A DNA stretch of 13,007 nt from positions 1 to 13,007 of the forward strand of contig PXDG01000099.1 of the NCBI GenBank assembly GCA_003565105.1. Direction: 5' to 3'. A program made the position numbers and the translations under genes. This document shows, piece by piece, positions 1 to 6,442 of the stretch. The notes beneath the pieces are model-generated. The model saw only the letters and a program-made list of their open reading frames with translations. It had not been told where the DNA came from and searched no databases. Numbering within the stretch: position 1 is the first letter of the stretch; each line of letters starts with the position of its first letter. This DNA is from Parcubacteria group bacterium. Its GTDB lineage: Bacteria > Patescibacteriota > Minisyncoccia > SW-4-49-11.

Positions 1-95
1 ATTCTTGTTAACACTTCTTGAGTATATTCTCCAATCCCCCCTTTAAACCCATCATATATTCCTCGAACATCTACAGCTAAATCAATCCTACTCAT
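1..95 (-). CDS. Glycosyltransferase, N-terminal fragment (runs off window)
   Basis: Reading the minus strand from an ATG at 95-93 gives 31 codons, beginning MSRIDLAVDVRGIYDG and continuing FKGGIGEYTQEVLTR, before the window ends. The pattern of a short hydrophobic strand, then D-x-R, a glycine-rich turn and GIG-Y-T is the usual N-terminus of GT-B fold glycosyltransferases (GT4 family), where the glycine loop lies near the acceptor and nucleotide-sugar cleft. The start codon overlaps the TGA stop of the upstream Wzz-like gene as ATGA, the typical arrangement of translationally coupled operon genes, which supports both the start and the reality of this short piece. It would be a further sugar transferase in the same surface-glycan operon. 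Donor and acceptor cannot be told from this fragment. Confidence 0.75.
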   Translation of the reverse strand, partial: MSRIDLAVDVRGIYDGFKGGIGEYTQEVLTR

Positions 96-691
96 ATTTG
101 TTGGAATCTACTTCTATTAAGAATAATTACTATTGCCCCACTGATTCCTATAAATATGGAACCCAAAATCCAAAATATCATCTGATATGATTGAGGTCTC
201 ATTACTACTGGTGTAATTTCAACTTGGTAATTTTCATACAAATGATTTGTGAGCCTGATTCTCAATACTTCTGCAATAGCTTCTGCTCGTCTATGTCCTA
301 ATTCAGCTTCTAAAACATTGAATCTCACTTCTACTATTGTAGCTGAGAGTTGCTCCACCTGAAATAGACTGCGAAGTTCTCTTAGGGATATTTGTTCTGC
401 AAGATCTGGTTCACTTTGAGATATAATCTCTTCTACAAAAGCAGGACTCATAAACCATCGAGAAACATTTTCACTTATCAATTCTTCCGCCTGCATCGCA
501 TAATATCCATCATAAGAATAATACGTATCTGAAGATTCTCTTGATTGATGAATATTCAGAGAGATGGATACGTCATACCCCTGTATGAGAAATTGAGGAA
601 GCAGTCCACCAATTACCCCACTAAGCAAGATACTAATGCTGATAATTACCCAACTTGGTGTATGTAGGAAACATTTATATACGCTCTTCAT
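92..691 (-). CDS. Wzz-like polysaccharide chain-length / co-polymerase protein
   Basis: The product has 199 residues with a membrane span near each end: about residues 12-31 (beginning SWVIISISILL) and 170-191 (beginning MIFWILGSIFIG). Between them lies a soluble segment of about 135 residues rich in Glu, Ser and aliphatics, including YDGYYAMQAEELISENV and RWFMSPAFVEEII. Two spans around an extracytoplasmic helical domain is the layout of Wzz/polysaccharide co-polymerases, which set glycan chain length. There is no C-terminal kinase domain, so it is the short, kinase-less form. The open frame extends upstream to 793, but that would bury 119 bp inside the glycosyltransferase gene. The ATG at 691 gives a 17-bp overlap and puts the first span 11 residues from the N-terminus, so it is preferred. 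No Shine-Dalgarno is visible, so coupling to the upstream gene is likely. Family assignment is by architecture and segment resemblance; exact function is inferred. Confidence 0.7.
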   Translation of the reverse strand: MKSVYKCFLHTPSWVIISISILLSGVIGGLLPQFLIQGYDVSISLNIHQSRESSDTYYSYDGYYAMQAEELISENVSRWFMSPAFVEEIISQSEPDLAEQISLRELRSLFQVEQLSATIVEVRFNVLEAELGHRRAEAIAEVLRIRLTNHLYENYQVEITPVVMRPQSYQMIFWILGSIFIGISGAIVIILNRSRFQQI

Positions 692-1793
692 AGTGATGTT
701 GATTATACTTAGTATTGACGAAATGCAACAATTCTGATTGGAATCTCTCTTGGGAAAACACTTGGGCATTTCTTCGAATTGTTTCTGAATCAAAATCTAA
801 TCTTTCAAATCGCTGAACAGCAGAAGTGATAGACTGAGCGGTTTGTTCGGTAAAAAATATTCCCGTCACACCATCTATAACACTTTCCAGAGCCCCTCCT
901 TGAGCATACGCAATCACTGGTCTACCCGCAGCCATAGATTCTACAGGAACGATACCAAAATCATCTTCTGATGGAAATAATACTGCCTCACATCCAGAAA
1001 AAAGAAGGCGTGTCTCTTCATCCTGTAAGCGCCCCATAAATTCGATATTGGGGTATCCTTGAGCTAATTGTTTTAAAGTATTCTCTTCTGGACCTGCTCC
1101 AACTATTTTTAATAATTTACCATTTTCACAAAAAGCCTCTATTACAATATCATAATGTTTATAAGCCAGGAATCTTCCTACAATTAAGTAGTATGGTTCT
1201 TCAGGTCGAATAACTTCTGGAAAATCATTTACACTCACAGGAGGGTAAATAACATCAGCTTCAAGATGATAATACTTTTTTATTCTTCGTGCTACATTTT
1301 TTGAATTCGCAACATAATAATCCACTCTATCCGCAGAAACCTTATCCCACATTCGAATATAATTCATAGCAAAAGGAAGAAGAGATTTAACGAATGAAGA
1401 ATACTGAAACTCAGTAAAATATCTATGACAATCATCCCAAGCATATCTCATGGGGGTATGACAATACGAAATATGAATAGTATCTGGATCAGTGATAATT
1501 CCCTTAGCATAACTACTGGATGAAGAAATTACAACATCGTATTCTGAAAGATCAAGATCTTCTATCCCTAATGGCATCAACCAAGGAAACATTCTGTGTT
1601 TTTGTTTTGCCCAAGGAATATTTTGGATAAACGAAGTCCGAATATCTTTGTCGTGAAAAGCTCCGTACATACTTTCTGAGTCATACATCAAAGTATAAAT
1701 TGGAGCAGAAGGAAAAAGATCGCTCATAGCCTCAAGAACCCGCTCTCCTCCACCATACTGAACTAAATAGTCATGAACCAAAGCTACCTTCAT
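675..1793 (-). CDS. GT4 family glycosyltransferase, WbaZ-like
   Basis: A 372-residue GT-B fold transferase of normal length for the family. The N-terminus reads MKVALVHDYLVQYGGGERVL, with the GGGER glycine loop at about residues 14-18. The C-terminal donor domain has VGRFLAYK (Arg207 and Lys212, the usual phosphate-binding pair), a glycine turn VGAGPEE, and the signature around 273-291 (SEDDFGIVPVE, then SMAAGRPVIAY). Proteins of this look are often annotated WbaZ or mannosyltransferase. They transfer a sugar from a nucleotide donor to a lipid-linked oligosaccharide at the inner face of the cytoplasmic membrane. In the E-x7-E signature the first acidic residue is Asp277 rather than Glu, with Glu285 conserved. 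The gene starts 36 bp after mscS and overlaps the Wzz-like gene by 17 bp. A lone TATAAT at 1825-1820 lies upstream, but with no good -35 partner. Family is certain; sugar specificity is not. Confidence 0.92.
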   Translation of the reverse strand: MKVALVHDYLVQYGGGERVLEAMSDLFPSAPIYTLMYDSESMYGAFHDKDIRTSFIQNIPWAKQKHRMFPWLMPLGIEDLDLSEYDVVISSSSSYAKGIITDPDTIHISYCHTPMRYAWDDCHRYFTEFQYSSFVKSLLPFAMNYIRMWDKVSADRVDYYVANSKNVARRIKKYYHLEADVIYPPVSVNDFPEVIRPEEPYYLIVGRFLAYKHYDIVIEAFCENGKLLKIVGAGPEENTLKQLAQGYPNIEFMGRLQDEETRLLFSGCEAVLFPSEDDFGIVPVESMAAGRPVIAYAQGGALESVIDGVTGIFFTEQTAQSITSAVQRFERLDFDSETIRRNAQVFSQERFQSELLHFVNTKYNQHHYEERI

Positions 1794-1829
1794 ATAGTAT
1801 ATATTCTGATCTGTGTTCTATTATATTAA

Positions 1830-2933
1830 TTATGTATTTTTTACATATACTGTCTGAGTTGGATATGCAATTTCCACTCCAAGTTCTTCTAATCCATCCT
1901 TTACCCCAAAATTAATTGCTTCCTGAGTGTCCATATACATATTAAAGTCTCCTGAGAGAACAAAATACACTGCTTCAAATGTCAATGCCGAATCTCCAAA
2001 AACATAAAAGTGAACTCTATCTAAACTCGCAGTCTCAACTTCATCAATCACCTTCTTAATTAAATCTTTTACTTGACTTAGTTGAGTTGAAGTTGTCTGA
2101 TAAGCAACACCAATCCGAAAAACAACACGTCGTTTAGACATTTGCTTAAAGTTATTCACCCGAACCTCAGTCAACTCTTTATTTGACACAATTAACTCTT
2201 GCCCATCCAGACTTTCTATTCGCGTAGATTTGACCCCAATTTTTTTCACAACTCCCATATCGGTGCCTACAATAATAAAGTCTCCGCTCTTAAATGGTTT
2301 ATCAAAAAAGATAGCTATAGAGGCAAAAAGATCCGCTAAAACATTTTGTAAAGCAAAGGCTATTGCAATACCTCCAATTCCTAACCCTCCAATCAGAGTT
2401 GTCACATTAAAGCCAAAGTTTTGTAAGACTATGAGCGCACCTGAAACCCAAAGTAACACATCTATTACTTTTTCAAACAATTCTAAAATCGCAGGGTCAA
2501 AGTTTTTATCGTTAATCAATCTTCTTTGCACAACACCATAAAATCCATATTCAACCAAACGTTGTAATGATTTCACAATATAATACACTCCAACTATAAT
2601 AGTTAAATCATCCATTAAAGAGAGAATATTTCCACTTACTTCAATAAATTGAAGTGATATGTACAGAGATAAAAAGACATACAATGGCCATCCATATCCT
2701 TCGATCATTCGCACAAGAGCATTATCAAAAGAAACCGGAGTTTTTTCAGAAAAATCTTTTAGTCTATGGATAATTACCGTCTTAAATATATAAAGGGTAA
2801 TTGCAACTATACCAAAAATAACGAGTGCTAAAGAATACTCCGCTAAACTATTTCCCATATAAACATTATCCATCCAGTCAGGTAAATCAAATGTTGATAT
2901 AATATTCAAAATTGATTGCATATAATAATTCAT
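1830..2933 (-). CDS. MscS-family mechanosensitive ion channel
   Basis: A 367-residue small-conductance mechanosensitive channel, which opens under membrane tension to release solutes during osmotic downshock. The N-terminal part has hydrophobic spans at about 33-54, 82-99, 108-122 and 155-171. The pore helix and its continuation at about 176-215 carry the hallmark LIGGLGIGGIAIAFALQNVL and then FFDKPFKSGDFI, the entry to the cytoplasmic beta domain. The remainder (about 216-350) is the alpha/beta vestibule domain. It is longer at the N-terminus than E. coli MscS, which has three spans; extra spans are common in the family. The start could be Met1 or Met5; neither has a Shine-Dalgarno. It lies between the polysaccharide ligase and a glycosyltransferase on the same strand, with 91 bp upstream and 36 bp downstream, so co-transcription with the glycan genes is plausible though not shown. 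Confidence 0.93.
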   Translation of the reverse strand: MNYYMQSILNIISTFDLPDWMDNVYMGNSLAEYSLALVIFGIVAITLYIFKTVIIHRLKDFSEKTPVSFDNALVRMIEGYGWPLYVFLSLYISLQFIEVSGNILSLMDDLTIIVGVYYIVKSLQRLVEYGFYGVVQRRLINDKNFDPAILELFEKVIDVLLWVSGALIVLQNFGFNVTTLIGGLGIGGIAIAFALQNVLADLFASIAIFFDKPFKSGDFIIVGTDMGVVKKIGVKSTRIESLDGQELIVSNKELTEVRVNNFKQMSKRRVVFRIGVAYQTTSTQLSQVKDLIKKVIDEVETASLDRVHFYVFGDSALTFEAVYFVLSGDFNMYMDTQEAINFGVKDGLEELGVEIAYPTQTVYVKNT

Positions 2934-2947
2934 TACTGTTTTTATGT

Positions 2948-2964
2948 CGATTACATATTAATCG
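2948..2964 (-). repeat. Short inverted repeat in mscS leader
   Basis: CGATTA / TAATCG arms of 6 bp around a 5-base loop, 15-31 bases before the mscS start codon. On the coding strand no run of T follows, so it does not look like a terminator. The 91-bp gap (2934-3024) holds no convincing sigma70 promoter, and no terminator for the upstream ligase gene is visible, so read-through into mscS is possible. Functional meaning is uncertain. Confidence 0.3.
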
Positions 2965-3024
2965 TATCCTGATTCAGATTAGCATATTTATGAACTCTTC
3001 TCAAGTAATGTTACAAATTCCGAC

Positions 3025-5265
3025 CTAGTCTATGAGTGATGATTTTTCTTCAAAAACCTCTTGCAAAATTTGAACAGGCTCTAAATCAGGATACGCTTGC
3101 TTTACTTGTTGTAAGTATTTATTCGCCTCATCAAAACGGTCCCTATCCATATACTCCTGCACCAACAACAAAACTAATCCTGGATCGGCTGGGAGCTGCT
3201 CTTTCGATAGTACAAGCACATATTCTTCTAATATAGACAACCTATCTACCGAAGACTCGAATAGTTCTGAATACAGTATACGTGTTGTCCATATATCTGG
3301 AAGAGATGGATTCTTTTCAAAAGCACGATCAAGAAGATCTCGAATTTTATCGGATTGAACATCATTGACTTCCTCTAAGACTTGATCATCTTCAATGATA
3401 GTACCTAACCTCCTCTGAAGCTGAGAATTTTGGATAGAAGCATTTAATTGAATCAATAAAAATTGAGCTTCTGTAACTAATGTATGAGCGCTTTCAGGTG
3501 CTAACATTTGTAATGAACGCAACCTATCTTCAAACAAACTATTCGGTAATAATACTGTTTCAGATATTTCAATGAGGACCTGTGCTTCAAATAATTGAAC
3601 GGCGTACCATTGTGGAAAGGCTGTAACCAAGTTCTGGGTAACTCGAATAATATCTATTGTAGTTTGTTCTAACGCTACAGGATCATCATCAAACTCTTTC
3701 AAATTATTGAGTAACAGACGAACATATTCTTTAGATGCAGATATGTGACGAGGATTATAATCCAATATTTCTTCCAATTCCGTGACGTTCGCTCCTGCAG
3801 AAGCACTTCTTATACTCTGATTATTCCAGAGAATATCAGAGTATGCCGTTTTTACCAACACGCCGCTTCCCCATACAGACAGAGCAACTCCAATAATAAG
3901 AATACTCCCAATCACACCTTTTGTCATAGCATTTAAATCAGAAAATCGAATCTTGATGCCAGAGTTATCTTGATACACGTAGTACATAATTCGAGCACAA
4001 TATACCGCTCCAAGAAAAATTAATGTAGTACTATATGAATGAAATATTCCAATAATACTCAGTTGAAATAGACCTAACATTGATACAATATAAAAAGGAT
4101 CCCTGTATAATGTTTGATTATAATAAGAACGAAAGAATACTCGTAAAAACCATCCTACAAACAAAAGCATCATTATTAGCCCCAAAAAACCTGTTTCTAC
4201 AAACCATTGAATATAACTATTGGATATTTCTACGACACTTCCTTGTGATATAAATTCAAGATTACGATTCCCCTGTCCGAGCCCCACACCAAAAACCAGA
4301 GTATCTTGCGTAAGAACAAGAACAGCTGGGACAACTTCTTGCATTAACCGACTATCTTGAGCAACAAGCACAGATCTCCCATTAGACAGCAAGACGAGAC
4401 TCATAAACACAGAAATTAACACCAAAATAAACACACCCGCAAAGCGCAATCTTTTTTTCTTCAACACCAATCCTGGTTTTAGATACAATATTAATAGCAG
4501 TCCTAAAGTCAAGCTTACTGATACAGAAGGAATAATCACTCCTTCTTGCCCCCAAAATGCCAAGAGAAAAGAACCATTTACTACACTAAGTCCCAAATAA
4601 TATAGTACAGTAAGTGGTTTCAAACGCTTTGATAGATGCTTATCATAAAGAGTATACATCATCTGAGCTACACTAGAAACAAGTATTACCGCACTACACA
4701 AAACTTGATCATTAAGAGTCGGTCCAACTAAGGTTTCTGGGAGTTGATTTCCCCCTATTAATGTAAATATCGGGGTAATGAATGGAGCTCCTCCTAATGC
4801 AAAAATCAAGGTATAGAGAGCAGAAAGAGTAACTCCGACCTCAATCCCCCAATATAATAATCTCAACCTACGTCCAGATGGGAATAAACTAAAAATAGTG
4901 ATAAACAGAATCCAGCCCATAAATAACAAAAGACCGACTGGTGGTATCTGCCAAGAAGTTCTCATAGCAAAAAGTATATATTGAACACAAAAAAGTATTG
5001 CTCCACTTATTAAAACTACAGGAAAGTGTATTCGCTGAATCCTATTTTGAAAGAGACTCGTAAAGATCCAGGACAAAATGATACATATCAATACTCCAAG
5101 TAACAACAATACTTTAGGATACTGCCAAGGATCACTAAACCCATCCCAGTATACAATCGTTATTATAAAACCTACTAGGCCCCACTTCAATAAAGCTAAC
5201 TCATTCATCATTATCGCCCAATACTTCATACTTCGTTTTTTAGACTCTTTACTCTCATTATTCAT
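3025..5265 (-). CDS. O-antigen ligase/polymerase-like membrane protein with C-terminal helical (TPR-like) domain
   Basis: A 746-residue protein in two halves. Residues about 24-475 hold roughly a dozen membrane spans. A long extracytoplasmic loop near 300-350 leads into VFGVGLGQGNRN (324-335), then EISNSYIQWFVETGFLGL (346-363), the arrangement of the Wzy/WaaL O-antigen ligase superfamily, which joins lipid-linked glycan to an acceptor or polymerises it outside the membrane. Residues about 490-746 are soluble and helix-rich, with TPR-like phrases such as FDEANKYLQQVKQAYP near the end. C-terminal TPR-like tails occur on ligase-like proteins of this superfamily. In many ligases the motif before the ETG is HN-x-x-L, with a catalytic His. 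Here that position is Ser348, giving SNSYIQ. The first gene of the leftward glycan block. The start may be Met1 or Met13 (5229); a TGATATAAT element abuts Met1, which would favour Met13. Glycan and acceptor are unknown. Confidence 0.82.
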   Translation of the reverse strand: MNNESKESKKRSMKYWAIMMNELALLKWGLVGFIITIVYWDGFSDPWQYPKVLLLLGVLICIILSWIFTSLFQNRIQRIHFPVVLISGAILFCVQYILFAMRTSWQIPPVGLLLFMGWILFITIFSLFPSGRRLRLLYWGIEVGVTLSALYTLIFALGGAPFITPIFTLIGGNQLPETLVGPTLNDQVLCSAVILVSSVAQMMYTLYDKHLSKRLKPLTVLYYLGLSVVNGSFLLAFWGQEGVIIPSVSVSLTLGLLLILYLKPGLVLKKKRLRFAGVFILVLISVFMSLVLLSNGRSVLVAQDSRLMQEVVPAVLVLTQDTLVFGVGLGQGNRNLEFISQGSVVEISNSYIQWFVETGFLGLIMMLLFVGWFLRVFFRSYYNQTLYRDPFYIVSMLGLFQLSIIGIFHSYSTTLIFLGAVYCARIMYYVYQDNSGIKIRFSDLNAMTKGVIGSILIIGVALSVWGSGVLVKTAYSDILWNNQSIRSASAGANVTELEEILDYNPRHISASKEYVRLLLNNLKEFDDDPVALEQTTIDIIRVTQNLVTAFPQWYAVQLFEAQVLIEISETVLLPNSLFEDRLRSLQMLAPESAHTLVTEAQFLLIQLNASIQNSQLQRRLGTIIEDDQVLEEVNDVQSDKIRDLLDRAFEKNPSLPDIWTTRILYSELFESSVDRLSILEEYVLVLSKEQLPADPGLVLLLVQEYMDRDRFDEANKYLQQVKQAYPDLEPVQILQEVFEEKSSLID

Positions 5266-5274
5266 ATTATATCA
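5266..5274 (-). promoter_or_regulatory. Possible extended -10 element for the ligase gene
   Basis: On the minus strand the sequence is TGATATAAT, a perfect extended -10 (TGn-TATAAT). It lies directly against the ATG at 5265. No good -35 hexamer lies 16-18 bases upstream, but extended -10 promoters can work without one. If it is used, transcription would begin near 5259, after Met1, so translation would have to start at Met13 (5229). The identical 9-mer occurs at the two other promoters marked at 6005-6032 and 7520-7549. Confidence 0.35.
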
Positions 5275-5317
5275 AACATATACTGAGAATCCTATCTCCT
5301 AAATTTTTGATGTACAG

Positions 5318-5326
5318 TTATCCACA
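5318..5326 (+). promoter_or_regulatory. Perfect DnaA-box match (TTATCCACA)
   Basis: TTATCCACA matches the consensus high-affinity DnaA box exactly. It sits in the 134-bp divergent intergenic region between the ligase gene and the pilin gene, 12 bases upstream of the proposed pilin -35. It is the only exact copy I saw in the window, and a single 9-mer can occur by chance in AT-rich DNA, so this records a sequence match and does not claim an origin. Confidence 0.3.
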
Positions 5327-5337
5327 AAAAAGATGTA

Positions 5338-5365
5338 TTGACGAATATTTCTAAATCTGTAATAC
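5338..5365 (+). promoter_or_regulatory. Sigma70-type promoter of the pilin gene
   Basis: TTGACG at 5338-5343, a 16-base spacer, and TAATAC at 5360-5365. Transcription would start near 5372, leaving a leader of about 28 bases before the ATG at 5400. The leader is almost entirely A and T and has no Shine-Dalgarno. Confidence 0.55.
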
Positions 5366-5399
5366 TATTAATGTATATCAATTAATAAATATATACAAT

Positions 5400-5843
5400 A
5401 TGAAGACAAATATGAAGTCCCAAAAAGGATTTACATTGCTTGAAATATTGCTGGTTATCGCAGCCATCGGTATTCTTGCAGCTATCGTAATCGTGGCTAT
5501 TAACCCACAGAGACAGCTTGGACAAACTCGTGATGCACAACGACGAGCTGATGTTCAAACTATTTCAAATGCAATCTATCAATACATCATTGATGGGAAT
5601 GCACTGCCATCAACAATAACAGCAACTGCTACAAATATTGAAGAGAGTTGTACAACCCCAGGAGCAGATCCAGTTGATCTATCTGCCCTTACTGCTGATG
5701 GAGAATATCTTGCAGCTATTCCTACAGAACCTAGTCCAGATGCAACTGATTGTTACCAAGTGAGATCCCTTGATGGAGGGCGTATTGAAGTATCAGCTCC
5801 TGCATATGAAGAAGCTGATGCATTAATTGAAGTTACTCGATAA
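5400..5843 (+). CDS. Type IV pilin / pseudopilin (prepilin)
   Basis: A 147-residue prepilin. A short basic leader (MKTNMKSQKG) is followed by FTLLEILLVIAAIGILAAIV. A prepilin peptidase (PilD-type) would cut between Gly10 and Phe11, leaving an N-methylated Phe; Glu15 becomes the conserved Glu5 of the mature pilin, used in subunit registration. The hydrophobic stretch 11-34 is both the membrane anchor and the core helix of the filament. It runs into an amphipathic helix (QLGQTRDAQRRADVQTISNAIYQ) and a small C-terminal head domain with two cysteines, Cys84 and Cys118, that could form a disulfide. The form is typical of Patescibacteria pilins, where pili serve attachment to hosts and DNA uptake. 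The gene stands alone with its own promoter and a strong terminator; the assembly ATPase, platform protein and peptidase are not in the window. Start could be Met1 or Met5. Major or minor pilin cannot be told. Confidence 0.93.
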   Translation: MKTNMKSQKGFTLLEILLVIAAIGILAAIVIVAINPQRQLGQTRDAQRRADVQTISNAIYQYIIDGNALPSTITATATNIEESCTTPGADPVDLSALTADGEYLAAIPTEPSPDATDCYQVRSLDGGRIEVSAPAYEEADALIEVTR

Positions 5844-5869
5844 GTACTAGAACGTACCTATCAGAACTC

Positions 5870-5903
5870 CCAAAAAGACCAGCGTTGTGCCTGGTCTTTT
5901 TGG
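5870..5903 (+). terminator. Intrinsic terminator after the pilin gene
   Basis: A perfect 13-bp stem, CCAAAAAGACCAG (5870-5882) paired with CTGGTCTTTTTGG (5891-5903), around the 8-base loop CGTTGTGC, 26 bases after the pilin stop. The T-run lies in the descending arm and a second T-rich stretch follows. The stem is symmetric enough to work in both directions. Confidence 0.88.
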
Positions 5904-6003
5904 TTTCTTTGAATAAGCTAACCGATCTTCAAATGAAATCAAGCTAATATTATACTAAAACTATCTCAAGACGCCACTTCTTATTTGAAGTTGCCTATTA
6001 TAC

Positions 6004-6017
6004 TTTGATATATCAAA
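6004..6017. repeat. Perfect 14-bp palindrome over the -35 box
   Basis: TTTGATATATCAAA is identical to its reverse complement and covers the proposed -35 hexamer of the next gene. The symmetry and position suit a dimeric repressor operator, but AT-only-rich palindromes also arise by chance, and no regulator gene lies beside it. Confidence 0.4.
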
Positions 6018-6032
6018 ATTATGTGATATAAT
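6005..6032 (+). promoter_or_regulatory. Extended -10 promoter of the 93-residue protein gene
   Basis: TTGATA at 6005-6010, a 16-base spacer, and TATAAT at 6027-6032, preceded by TGA so that the full extended -10 TGATATAAT is present. The start of transcription would be near 6039, giving a leader of about 25 bases that contains the Shine-Dalgarno-like TGAGGA (6051-6056). This is among the best promoter matches in the window. Confidence 0.7.
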
Positions 6033-6063
6033 TTTTTTCACAAAACTGATTGAGGACATATAT

Positions 6064-6345
6064 ATGACTACTCAAATGTGTCAGAACCTTGAGTTATGTT
6101 TAGAAACCAAGCAGATCATAAACATCTTACTCGATATATCTACTGGCCTAATAGGATACCCCAAATCAGAGGCCATTATTGAGTGTATTATCACCTACAT
6201 CATTGTAAGCGGTACAGCCTTAAGTATGTGGCACACTACCAATGAAAAAATGGCCCTTTCCCAACGTCTTGAAACTTCTGGTATTCCTCAATGGCTTACC
6301 CAAGGTATAAATGAGGATCCTATCCTTCAAGACTACGTCAGATAA
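6064..6345 (+). CDS. Unrecognised 93-residue protein
   Basis: I do not recognise this protein. It begins MTTQMCQNLELCLETKQ, followed by a moderately hydrophobic half (IINILLDISTGLIGYPK, then AIIECIITYIIVSGTALSMW) with single charged residues that argue against a clean membrane span. A polar C-terminal half contains QRLETSGIPQWLTQGINEDP. Cysteines are at 6, 12 and 41; no metal motif results. That it is a real gene rests on its surroundings: an extended -10 promoter, TGAGGA 7 bases before the ATG, a stop followed 4 bases later by a terminator stem, and a frame free of shadowing genes. It is monocistronic, between the pilin and the convergent isomerase gene. A predicted helical cytosolic or membrane-associated protein is the most I would say. 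Confidence 0.65.
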   Translation: MTTQMCQNLELCLETKQIINILLDISTGLIGYPKSEAIIECIITYIIVSGTALSMWHTTNEKMALSQRLETSGIPQWLTQGINEDPILQDYVR

Positions 6346-6349
6346 CCAC

Positions 6350-6381
6350 AAAGGCTCGAATCAATGAATATTCGAGCCTTT
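6350..6381. terminator. Bidirectional intrinsic terminator
   Basis: A perfect 12-bp stem, AAAGGCTCGAAT (6350-6361) and ATTCGAGCCTTT (6370-6381), around an 8-base loop, 4 bases after the stop at 6345. It lies between convergent genes and can serve the 93-residue protein gene on the plus strand and the isomerase gene on the minus strand. T-tracts are short in both directions. Confidence 0.75.
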
Positions 6382-6405
6382 ATTCTTTGAATAAATCAAA
6401 GAATA
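6381..6405. repeat. Second, AT-rich hairpin directly abutting the terminator
   Basis: TATTCTTTGA (6381-6390) and TCAAAGAATA (6396-6405) form a perfect 10-bp stem with the 5-base loop ATAAA. It begins on the last base of the preceding stem, so the two hairpins are back to back. It meets minus-strand transcripts from the isomerase gene first and may slow polymerase or protect a 3' end. Confidence 0.5.
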
Positions 6406-6442
6406 CTACTTAGGACATAGGACAACGGAACCCAAAATCCAT

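Noticed and set aside
692..793. Upstream extension of the Wzz-like gene to an ATG at 793
   Set aside because: It would overlap the glycosyltransferase coding region by 119 bp, and the added residues do not look like part of the family. The ATG at 691 gives a compact 17-bp overlap.
2890..2910. TTGATATAAT near the mscS start as a promoter
   Set aside because: It lies on the plus strand inside the coding region of a minus-strand gene and drives no evident frame.
5927..5990. Inverted repeat CTTCAAAT / ATTTGAAG
   Set aside because: Only 8 bp with a loop of about 48 bases in AT-rich DNA; likely chance.
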